Positions 55,401 through 64,000 of a stretch of DNA of 64,000 nt are shown in pieces. Origin of the DNA: Aureobasidium sp. EXF-3400 (Eukaryota > Ascomycota > Dothideomycetes > Dothideales > Saccotheciaceae); contig SWBL01000036.1 of NCBI GenBank assembly GCA_024195585.1, positions 1 through 64,000 of the forward strand, given 5' to 3'. The notes beneath the pieces are model-generated. The model worked only from the letters and a program-made list of their open reading frames with translations, did no database searches and was not told the DNA's origin. Every line of letters starts with the position of its first letter. The first letter of the stretch is position 1. The position numbers and the translations under genes are program-made.

Positions 55401-57085
55401 ATGCTGCGAACCATACAGACTCTCCAAACACCATCCCGACTGTCCAAGCTGCGATTGTCAAACCAACTACGCACTGCCGCAACAGCCGCTAGCGGAAAGG
55501 CTGAGGGTACAATTGCAGATTCATTCGCTTCCCTGTCCGGTCAGCAGTTTGAAGCACTGCAACCACGCTTCGCCGCTGTGAAAGAGAACCTGATTCGAGG
55601 AAACGAGCAAGCAGTCAAAGCATCTTGGGATAGGTTGCTCTTGACTTTAAAAGATGAGGTTCAGGTGATCAAGCGATTGGGCTCGTCTATTGTCCCACAG
55701 ATTGACTTCAAAGACATCGACATGCCTTCCGAGCACTTCAGCAGTGAATACAGGAAGCGTGGTGTTGCAGTCATCAAGGGTGCAATCCTCGAGGCCGAGG
55801 CTTTGCAGATGAAGGAGGATCTAAGGGAGTACATCAAGGCAAATCCTCAGACAAAAAGTAAGCATTGCTCCCAACCAGTCAAAGGCTCTGTAAGCAAGCT
55901 GACATACAACCTAAGGCTTCTCACAACAGGTCTTTGAGCTCTACTGGAGCAAATCGCAAATTCGGGCAAGAGGTCACCCCAACCTGCTCAAAGCACAACA
56001 GTTCCTGCTCAGCTTCTGGCATTCCAAAGACCCGAACGCATTGTTTTCGGACACGCCGATATCATACTGTGACAGACTCCGCATGCGTGAGCCTGGTGAT
56101 GCAAAGTTCGCTCTCGGCGTATGTTTCCTGGCACTAGAATTTCCGAAACAGCGCTAACTTTTCGACAGCCACACGTAGATGGTGGAAGCTGCGAGAGGTG
56201 GGAAGAGACCGGTTACGGCAGAGGCAAAGTCTACCAGGACATTTGGGAAGGTAACTGGGAGAAGTACGATCCCTGGGAGTCTAGCAGTCGCTTGCCTGTC
56301 GAATCAGATCTCTACCAAGGAGCCGGTGCTTGCAGTGCATTCAGAGCAGCCCAAGGTTGGTTGAGCATGTCCCATTGCAGTGCTTTCGAAGGCACTTTGC
56401 TTGTCAACCCTTTGCTCCAGCTTGCGACCGCCTATTTCCTGCTCCGTCCTTTCTTCACTCCGCGAAATGGTCCCTCGACTCAGGTGTCGGTAAACGGAGC
56501 GTTCGAACAAGCCAACACCGATGACTATCTCTCTCCAGATAATTGGAAGCTCGAAGACAAGCCAAGCTCGTGGCTGCAGGGAGCCAACCTTGGGCGCGGT
56601 CAGGAGCTCAACGCGCTTCTTCACCCTCATCTCAACTTACCTGAGACTATGGTGCACATACCAAGGGTACAACCCGGCGACTATGTTGTCTGGCACTGCG
56701 ACGGCATCCATGCTGTTGACAAGATCCACGCCGGAAAGAGTGACTCGAGTGTACTCTACATTCCTGCTTGTCCGCTCACGGAGCGCAATGCCGAATACTT
56801 AGTTCGCCAAAGAGACTGCTTTTTGAGAGGTAAGCCATGGCGCATGAGATGAACAACAAAACCCGTGCTAACAACAGCCATGCAGGTACTCCCTCACCAG
56901 ATTTCCCTGGCGGCATTGGCGAAAGCCAGCACATCGGTCGCGCGGTGCAAGAAGACATCTCGGCGGTCTCGGGCGTCAATGGTCTACGCGCCATGGGCTT
57001 GGAGAGGTTTGATGAGAAGGCCGGCCGCACCCCAGGAGAGAAGAAGGTCGTGGCAAGTGCGAACGGCATTCTCGGTTTCAACTGA
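55401..57085 (+). CDS. DUF1479 family protein, probable Fe(II)/2-oxoglutarate-type oxygenase
   Basis: Four exons (55401-55857, 55916-56118, 56169-56829, 56886-57085) join in frame across introns of 58, 50 and 56 nt and give 506 residues. The first 30 residues (MLRTIQTLQTPSRLSKLRL) are basic, hydroxylated and lack acidic residues, as in mitochondrial presequences. The core has RKRGVAVIKGAI, FELYWSKSQIRARGH, an H-x-D pair in PHVDGGSCERWEE and a distal histidine in GDYVVWHCDGIHAV. These would form the 2-His-1-carboxylate iron site of the 2OG-oxygenase/cupin fold. The related bacterial protein is YbiU. The substrate is unknown. The first acceptor (CTAAG) is chosen because it alone keeps the frame. 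Confidence 0.85.
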
Positions 57086-58386
57086 GGAAGAGTGCAAGGT
57101 GTTGCGCGTCTTGCATGATTAGCGTAGATAGCAAGCAGCAATTTTACTTCGTGATGCCCGACGTGTATGATTTGGAAGCGTCGTGCAGAGTGTCCACGCT
57201 TGCGGAGACCAAGCTGCGATATTTGCAGTCACATCCTTGTTCAAGGAATCAGGCGACTGGACGGAATGGGGGCCAAAATGGCTTGCTGCTCTGCCTTTTG
57301 CGGTTTTTAGAAGGTCGCCGATCAGATCCGCCAGACTGCCGACCCCCTCTTCGGCATCACTGCCGATCTCTGCTTCTTGCAGCTCCGTTCTCTCACGACA
57401 CTTGAGCAAATCTCTCCAAGTTGCGCTGTTCTAACGTTTACGCTTTTCGTTCAAGCTATCACGGAATACGTATCGTACGTCGACAGGTACGAAGCAATTT
57501 TTAGACGCGGGAAGAGTAAGCAGTCCAATCCGCACCGCCCCCAGAGTTGTACATTACCTATACGTGCGACATAACAACATGAACCCTTATACATTCACAA
57601 CTCTAAGCCATGCGATCAATATTGTATCCAGGCATGTCCATGACGAACAGGGGCGGGCAGTATTCTGTACTGCGCCGCCCATAATCCTTCGCTCAGCCTT
57701 CGATGTATCATGTATGCAGAACAGCACGGCCCCCTGATGCGCATGTGCATGCTGCAACCTGAGGAAGGCATCAGCAAAGTTCCGATATCCTGGAGCGTCC
57801 CTCTGATCATTGCATAGCAAGATAGGTGATAACCTGCGTGCGCATAGCTATTGGCCAACCCAACCATTCTTTCCGCCTTCCCTTGCCAACTCTGTGGGGG
57901 CTTTTTCTGTGTAGACCAGTCAGCGGATCGGCAGTACCCTACTCTGGTTGACTATTTGCAGCCCCCACGTACCCTTCCTGGCAGCATGCAACCAAATCCC
58001 CGATGTGGACGGCATTCTGCTTTGCGAAAAAGCAGCCATTGTTGGCCAGAGGAATGCATAGGTAGGTTGGTTCGGTTTGATTGGTCGTCACTGCCCCCGT
58101 CATCTCTAAACAAGCTCTTTCTATATATGATATTGCCAGCCATATCAACATGCCTCCTTCATCTTGCCTTCTCTCTTATACCCTCGAAAATAACTTGATG
58201 TCCAACTTGGATCTTGTTCACTTCACAGCTGTCTCTGTCGGTTTCCAGCTCGACGCTTCCGACCTTCGATATCTACCACCCCGCTAGTCTCTAAATACAA
58301 CGAACAGCAAAACCTGACATCCAACACTCGATCAGACAGCACCTCTTTCCTCCAGTTTGCCCAGCACTAGGTGTCCAGCTTTTACG
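57086..58386. other. Intergenic region
   Basis: This is the 3' flank of the DUF1479 gene and the promoter of the zinc-finger gene, with a TATATAT at 58122-58128 that may be its TATA box (about 260 bases before the ATG). Frames of up to about 115 codons lack any feature. Confidence 0.45.
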
Positions 58387-59628
58387 ATGGATGCCACCAC
58401 ACAATCCAGCTTTATCGATGGTGGAGTCGAAGACATATGCTACCCAGCACTTATCGTGGACAAAGCAGCCGAAGCTCCCTTGATGCAAGACTCGGCATAC
58501 TCTTCTCCTCGGCCATCATCTTCATGGCTTTCGTCAGAGAGCATGAGCGATGGTTGTAGTGGCACCTGGTCTTCGCCTACTCCAAGCATTGCTTACTCTC
58601 CATCTCCAAAACCCACAGACTACCACAACCACTATCTTGGATGGTCGCAGGCAAACTCGAGACAAGGTCTACAGCCTTTCACCTCGTTGAACCAAGTCCA
58701 GTGTCGGCCCGACGTTTCTGCATACTATCAGCAAGAGCCTATCCAAACTTACTACCACGGACAATACTTCCAAGCCCAAGCTCTCGAGGAACAGGTACTG
58801 GACACTTTTGGTGTAGGACACTGGACGACGACCGAGTGTTCACAAGGCACTTCCGAGCAGAGCATCGAGTCATCACCAGCCCCTTCCTCGACTGTCGCTC
58901 CAACTATCGTCTCGTCCAATGGCTCTCCCACTCGCCGCGACCATCCCCACATCAAACAAGAAGAGCCGACAGAGTACCATCATATCTGTACCAATGCATC
59001 GCCCAGAAAGCAACAAGCCAACAGATCGAAGACGGCATATCCTTGTCCTTTTCTTCCATACGGCTGTCCCGCATCCTTCTCTTCAAAGAATGAATGGAAG
59101 CGCCACCTCAACACTCAACACCTCTCCCTCAGCACTTACCGCTGCGACCTCTGCATCCCTAAGCCCTGCTCATCCTCCTCTCCACAACAGTCCAATGACT
59201 TCAACCGTAAAGACTTGTTCATCCAACATTTACGTCGCATGCACTGCGAAAGCTCCTCCGACTCCACTTCGACAGTCTCCAACATAAAGACAGCAAGATA
59301 CAACTGTATCACGATACCGAACACGCCTGCCTCGCTAGCCGAACAAGCCGACCGCTGTCATATTCCACCACCTCCACCACCTGCATCTGCACAATGTATT
59401 TTCTGCACCCATACCTTCTCTACTCCGCAAGCTTGGCTTGAGCGTACGGAACACATCTCTCGTCATCTTGAGAGATTCCGTCGTGATGGGCAAGAGGTGC
59501 CCAAAGTGGTGGACTGGAGAAGAGATATTGAGCTAGAGAGGTGGTGCTTGGAGACTGGCGTGCTTGTGCTTCATCGCAGCAGAGATGGCATGGGAAGGGT
59601 TCGTGTCAAGAGCGGCAGGAAAGTATGA
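58387..59628 (+). CDS. C2H2 zinc-finger protein, probable transcription factor
   Basis: This is a single-exon frame of 413 residues from ATG 58387. The N-terminal 200 residues are Ser/Pro/Gln/Tyr-rich, like an activation region. An IKQEEPTE sumoylation-type motif lies near residue 200. Zinc-finger sequences follow: YPCPFLPYGC...KNEWKRHLNTQH (about 225-250), YRCDLCI...LFIQHLRRMHC (about 255-295) and QCIFCTHTF...HISRHLERF (about 335-365). A basic C-terminal tail ends the protein. It probably acts in the nucleus, and its targets are unknown. The CX6C spacing of the first finger is wider than the classical C2H2. Confidence 0.82.
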   Translation: MDATTQSSFIDGGVEDICYPALIVDKAAEAPLMQDSAYSSPRPSSSWLSSESMSDGCSGTWSSPTPSIAYSPSPKPTDYHNHYLGWSQANSRQGLQPFTSLNQVQCRPDVSAYYQQEPIQTYYHGQYFQAQALEEQVLDTFGVGHWTTTECSQGTSEQSIESSPAPSSTVAPTIVSSNGSPTRRDHPHIKQEEPTEYHHICTNASPRKQQANRSKTAYPCPFLPYGCPASFSSKNEWKRHLNTQHLSLSTYRCDLCIPKPCSSSSPQQSNDFNRKDLFIQHLRRMHCESSSDSTSTVSNIKTARYNCITIPNTPASLAEQADRCHIPPPPPPASAQCIFCTHTFSTPQAWLERTEHISRHLERFRRDGQEVPKVVDWRRDIELERWCLETGVLVLHRSRDGMGRVRVKSGRKV

Positions 59629-61708
59629 ACGATTCTTCTTTGTCATTTGATGGCTCTGTATAGGCATGGTTGCAATTGTTTGTTTGGTGAAGGTTTAGAC
59701 GGCTTCTTATGAAGATTATGAATAGATACCCGCTTTTGTTCTTATCGCTTTCTTCGATTCTACTGTCCAGATATCCACGGATGTTGACCGCGTGACCATA
59801 TCTCTCGAATGACTAGATGGAAATCGACTACGTCAAGAAACAGTGCTCTGTAAGCCACACTCCGTGGCACAAACCAATTGACGAACCACACTTGCAAGGA
59901 AAAAAGTACAGAAGAGGAAACCCGTATAGACAATGTCGATCGTCTACCCGAGGTATTCTGATCCAAATCGCCTCCTATTTGCTCGACATCACATTAAATT
60001 TTGGCTATCACAAGCCCACTCTTTACCCTATGGCCGTGTATGAGTTATCATTGGCTATAATATTAACGGTAGATGGGTTCTCCCCTGAGAGTGTGTTGAT
60101 GTGTTGGACGAACCATAGCGATCGCCGAAACGGCAAGAAGTGTGCCAATCTATTAACAGGCGGTTGTTCCAGGTATAAAGGAGGAGCAGCTAGTCTTGTA
60201 TGAGTTTGTTGTATCGCCAGAGCTGTGCAACATTCATGATAGTTGACGATACACCGTCTGCACAGAGACAAAAAAAGTACATGTCATAGCAAAGCAGATC
60301 TTGAGAGAGACGCATAATCGTCACAAGGCCTGAAGGATATATTTGAGAAAGCATATGTTAACTCACTGGTGGTATATAAAAATGGTACAGTATGTTTTGT
60401 GCTTCTAAATCTGTGTTTCATTGGGTTTACTGGTAGGCGAGTGTTTTGGATGAAAGAACATGAATCAAATTTGTCAGAATTTGGGTCGTGTTATGCTTGT
60501 GGAAAACAGAGATGGCAAGGTCTTTGTTACTAAAGCCGGCATTTTTTTTTTTTCTTTTTTTTTTTGGAAACATGGAGCCGGAAAACAAAGGGCTTGATGC
60601 TCGGGTGGAAAATACCAAACCCAAGGTCAGGAAGCCACAAAGCACTGCACAGAAATTTGTTGCTTCTTACCCCCTATCATCACATCCAGCCTAGAAGGTT
60701 ACACATAACATCAACTCGTTCTAACGATTGACAGTTGGGGAGCGAGCGCAGTCGCTAGAGGCTGACACATCTATTCAAGGCTCTCGCAGGAAGACTGCAT
60801 GACTGGCGTCGATCCTAAGCACATGAGGATAAGACTTTTCGACATTTCCATGTCTCTATCGTGCGATATAGGTTGGACAATGTGATGATGGACGACAGCC
60901 GATATGTAGTCATCTCTTCGAGACAAACCTCAAAAGCCATACTCAAGGTTCCTCTTAAGCTTATTCATAGACTTGACAAATTCGATTGGCTTACGCAAAG
61001 AAAAGGAGTAGACTGAGCAATGAGCGACGTAGAAGGAAACGATCAAGAATCGTGACAAAACAGGAGGCACACGTCTGTATACGTCGTGATATCTCCGACA
61101 ATCCCCTTGACGAAAAGACAAGGAGGTATAGTCAACAATTGCATACCAGGGTTCGGTCCGAAAAGCTTGCCTTATGCACAGGCCTGGCTTGCAGATCTGA
61201 ATCTACAGGGTTTCTCCAGCATAAACACCAAACTCGTGGCCCATGCAGCACCAGCTAGGTTATTAAGCCCGTCCCCTCACCCGGGAGCTTGTCAGCGCTC
61301 AATTTTGTGTTGGTTTGCAGAGGCGAGCTGAAGGAATGCTGGGAGGCGGAAGGCTTGCGGAACGGACCGTGGTTTACCCATGGCTTGACGACGACAACAG
61401 GGGTCATCCGGGACAACTGAACGACAACGTAAGAGGAAGCTTGGTCTAAAGGGAGACTGATATATTGCTTAATTGATCAGAGGAATGACTTGAAAATAAC
61501 GACACCAAACTCTTCTATAGACGCGAAAGGGTATTTGAGCGAAAAAAAATAGGAAAAAAAAGAAACAAAAAAAGGAAAAAGACGCCGCGCAAATCGAAAT
61601 CTATCACCGTCTAAATATGGACTCCGCGCTAGAAGGGGGAAAAAGAAATGTAACAGAATGATAGCAAAGAAAAGGCTGTTATGCTCAGAGCAAACAGCTG
61701 ACAGAGTC
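59629..61708. other. 2.1-kb region without a recognisable gene
   Basis: This lies between convergent genes. A 128-codon frame at 59817-60203 shows no motif. T-rich runs at about 60543-60566 and A-rich stretches near 61545-61580 are low complexity. A TATATA at 60373 is isolated. I see nothing that I can name. Confidence 0.45.
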
Positions 61709-62653
61709 TCAGCACTGGACAGGAACCTTCTCCACAATAACCGCAGTTGATGATTTGAGGAAGTAGGGCGCGAGCATCTCGTTGGTGGCCCAGCCGTTCT
61801 TGAGGGTGGAAAGAGCTTCTTCTCTAGCAGTGTCAACGCCCTTGAGGGTGCTGCTGCGGTAACCGCCCGCTCTGTACAGAGCCTTGTAGAGAGCAGTACC
61901 AAAGAGACGTCCAGGCACGCCAGAGGCGAGTTCGGAAACAATGCCAAGAATGAACAGCCACAGAGCAGCGAAAGGCTTCTTGAAGATCAGATGGTAGCCA
62001 TCGTCACCCCAGGTCTCACCGAAAGTGTCGGTCTCGCTGTCGTAAACAGGAGGCAATGGCTCGGCGGCGTGTACAGCAGTGCGGACAACTACCACCCAGA
62101 AGAGCGCAATCTTGCAGATGTCGATCGCGGCCACTGCTGCGAAACGGTCGAAGGCCCACATGCCGAGCAATGAGTAGGCGGCATTGAATACTGTAGTACC
62201 AAAACCGAGTCTCATGTCGCCAAATGAGAATGCTTGCATGCCCAGAGCGACATTCGTCAACGCGAGACCGGAAAGACCAAAGGTGATTCTGATGATGTAA
62301 AGCCAAAGAAGCTGTTCGCAGAACAGACAAACCATGTGTCCATATCTATTCAACTTGTTGGTATGCCAGAGCTCAAAAACCACCAATTGGAAGTTAAAAG
62401 AGGATTTTCCAAGGTTGTTCTTGAGGTGGAAGGTGTAGGGAAACGATTGATTGACGGCGATCCACTTGGTCTCCAAGTAGCAAAGGATGAAGAAGCAAAT
62501 CAAAATGGCAAAGAGAGCATCGATTGCCAAGGAGTGAATCGTGATCCAGTCGAGTGCCGATCCGGCAAGGATAGCAGCTAGAGTGGGAGAGGTGTAGTAG
62601 ACTACTGCAGAACCCACTGCGGTACCCAGGAGAGAAGTGAGAAGGATAGGCAT
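61709..62653 (-). CDS. Multi-pass membrane protein of unknown function
   Basis: This is a single-exon frame of 314 residues from ATG 62653 (MPILLTSLLGTAVGSAVVYY). About six or seven hydrophobic segments are visible, among them LAIDALFAILICFFILCYLETKW, LLWLYIIRITFGLSGLAL and ICKIALFWVVVV. Between them lies an amphipathic loop (NQSFPYTFHLKNNLG), and the C-terminal part is hydrophilic. I do not recognise a named family. It resembles conserved Pezizomycotina membrane proteins of unknown role. The frame is open upstream to 62752, but the context and hydrophobic start favour 62653. Confidence 0.75.
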   Translation of the reverse strand: MPILLTSLLGTAVGSAVVYYTSPTLAAILAGSALDWITIHSLAIDALFAILICFFILCYLETKWIAVNQSFPYTFHLKNNLGKSSFNFQLVVFELWHTNKLNRYGHMVCLFCEQLLWLYIIRITFGLSGLALTNVALGMQAFSFGDMRLGFGTTVFNAAYSLLGMWAFDRFAAVAAIDICKIALFWVVVVRTAVHAAEPLPPVYDSETDTFGETWGDDGYHLIFKKPFAALWLFILGIVSELASGVPGRLFGTALYKALYRAGGYRSSTLKGVDTAREEALSTLKNGWATNEMLAPYFLKSSTAVIVEKVPVQC

Positions 62654-64000
62654 TTTTGCTGAAAGAACGAATGTGCGCAAACTCAATAGGGATGATCTCT
62701 GAACAATGCCTTGAGCACAAACCTCCGGATCACCTTGCTTTATACCAAACACTGCCGCTCATCCTCGGATCCAAGTCCTAGACAAAGAGAAAAGAAATCG
62801 ACCATCCTGAACAGTACCCACATCAATGCAGCATCGAGGCGCAGATAGAGCCGGACGATACGGCAACCTAGATCAGGGCAATCTCTGAAGTGGCGCAGGG
62901 ATGATGGTATACCGAGAGAGCCTAGAGGATGGTGTAGGAATAGCACTTGGCCATGGCGTGACATGCATGAGTAGCTCCTTTGCCTGCATGAAAGGCGTGA
63001 AGTTTCAAAGTGAAGTTACAGCCGTCGGCTTGCGATCGGGGTTTAGCGCTCCCCTTCGTACGTAGTCGCGAGGGATCAAGCCAATGATAATCGACCTTCA
63101 CAACCACACTTTGTGAAATGCCGAGTAAATCCCAGCGTTCAGACCGCATGATCAACTTTGCAAAGGTTCGTCGGATATCCGCAAGACGATAAGATAGAGA
63201 AAGCAAAGCCAGACCTTGCTTGTGAAATTTGTCCGTTGTGTGGTGGTTGACTGTTGAGAGGCCCTGATATAACGTCATAATGCTTTGGCCTCGAGGTCTA
63301 CCACGCAAAACCTTGGTCGCGTCGCGCGACTTTGAAGGCACCTACCAGAGATTGTTCGCAACCGAGGATCGCAATGAGTCAAGACGGGAGTGGACACGAC
63401 AACAAGCTTGCCCAGCCATGGTCAGGATACAACACCGGCCTTCGCTAGAGGGTAGGGATAGTTCTGGGACGGTCCTGTAGTCCCGGAGCTTTGTTAACCG
63501 GGAGCCTGGGAGTGGCCAGTTGAGAAGGCTTGCAATCAACCGTATGCAGGGAGAGGAACCGTGCGCCGGGCGCCATCTGCGTAGTACCTGATTGTTGCCT
63601 GAGTTTCTCCTCAGGCAGCGAGCGAGTATAGCTCGCGAACAGAAAAAAAGCTCGTCGTAACGAAGAGCAAGCGACATGAAAAAAGGCGCTTGTCACAGAT
63701 GACAGCAAGCGAGACTACCTTAAACACTCAGCACAACCCATTGTCGCAGAGTGATTCACAATATTGCGACGGGTTCGAAAAGTGTCAACGTTTGCCTCAA
63801 GCGTTTAGGGCCGAAAGCCACAATCATCGTTCGTGAAGGCCCCTTTCGAAGGTCGGCTTGCGAAGAGATCCGCCTCTGAACGAACGTGTTCTGGGTCTTC
63901 CTCGTGGGACCTCAAAGGAACCGGCATGGCGCGTGGCCGTTGACAACGAGATGACAGTGCCGACTAATAAGACGCAGGATCGGTGTCCCAATCAGCTGGG
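62654..64000. other. Terminal 1.3 kb without a recognisable gene
   Basis: Frames of 60-140 codons occur on the minus strand (62922-63341, 63342-63677), but none has a motif, splice pattern or protein-like composition. The window ends in this sequence. Confidence 0.4.

Noticed and set aside
61477..61947. 156-codon minus-strand frame
   Set aside because: Overlaps the end of the membrane protein gene in another frame and runs into low-complexity A/T sequence.
1..64000. CRISPR arrays, rRNA genes, insertion sequences or a biosynthetic gene cluster
   Set aside because: No regularly spaced repeats, rRNA-like sequence, transposase or polyketide/peptide synthase motifs were seen.

Overview
The window looks like nuclear DNA of a filamentous ascomycete (Pezizomycotina; a dothideomycete or black-yeast lineage is my guess, not proven). 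Introns are short (about 40-70 nt, one of 196 nt) with GT...AG ends and CTAAC/CTGAC-type branch sites. Intergenic spaces run from about 0.1 to 2 kb, genes lie on both strands without operons, and one nuclear tRNA gene carries an intron after position 37. The products include a Mis12-type kinetochore protein, TRAPP Trs33, 26S proteasome Rpt6 and an AspRS-DUF2156 fusion of the fungal ergosteryl-aspartate synthase type.

Region 1 (1 to about 10,450) is a gene graveyard. Coding-like stretches (a Zn2Cys6 zinc cluster, a DEAH/SNF2-like helicase piece, leucine-rich-repeat-like sequence and several unrecognised families) are cut by frameshifts and stops, and some occur as diverged tandem or dispersed copies. 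The same interval holds 17 TATATA-or-longer tracts by my count, against about five in the other 54 kb. At one of them, ignoring a single TA restores a reading frame.

Region 2 (about 10.8-28.2 kb) holds a WD40 protein, a small lysine-rich hypothetical gene, a secreted PhoD-type phosphatase, Mis12/Mtw1, a tandem pair of small acidic genes (the first broken by a 4-bp duplication), an F-box-like protein, a long choline/ethanolamine kinase and an orphan basic-tailed protein.

Region 3 (29.5-44.8 kb) holds a small secreted cysteine-containing protein, an MFS transporter, a Vip1-like RRM protein carrying two metallothionein-like cysteine repeats at its C-terminus, an NCS1 purine/cytosine permease, Rpt6, a rhodanese-plus-tyrosine-phosphatase protein and Trs33.

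Region 4 (45.3-64 kb) holds a proline-rich repeat protein, a glycine-rich membrane protein, the AspRS-DUF2156 fusion, a secreted S28 serine peptidase, tRNA-Phe(GAA), a DUF1479 oxygenase-like enzyme, a C2H2 zinc-finger protein and a multi-pass membrane protein. The last 1.3 kb shows no gene.

The genes are mostly unrelated housekeeping or surface functions, and I see no biosynthetic cluster. The most interesting items are the metallothionein-tailed Vip1, the tRNA-dependent sterol aspartylation enzyme, the TATATA-rich graveyard and the freshly broken tandem duplicate.
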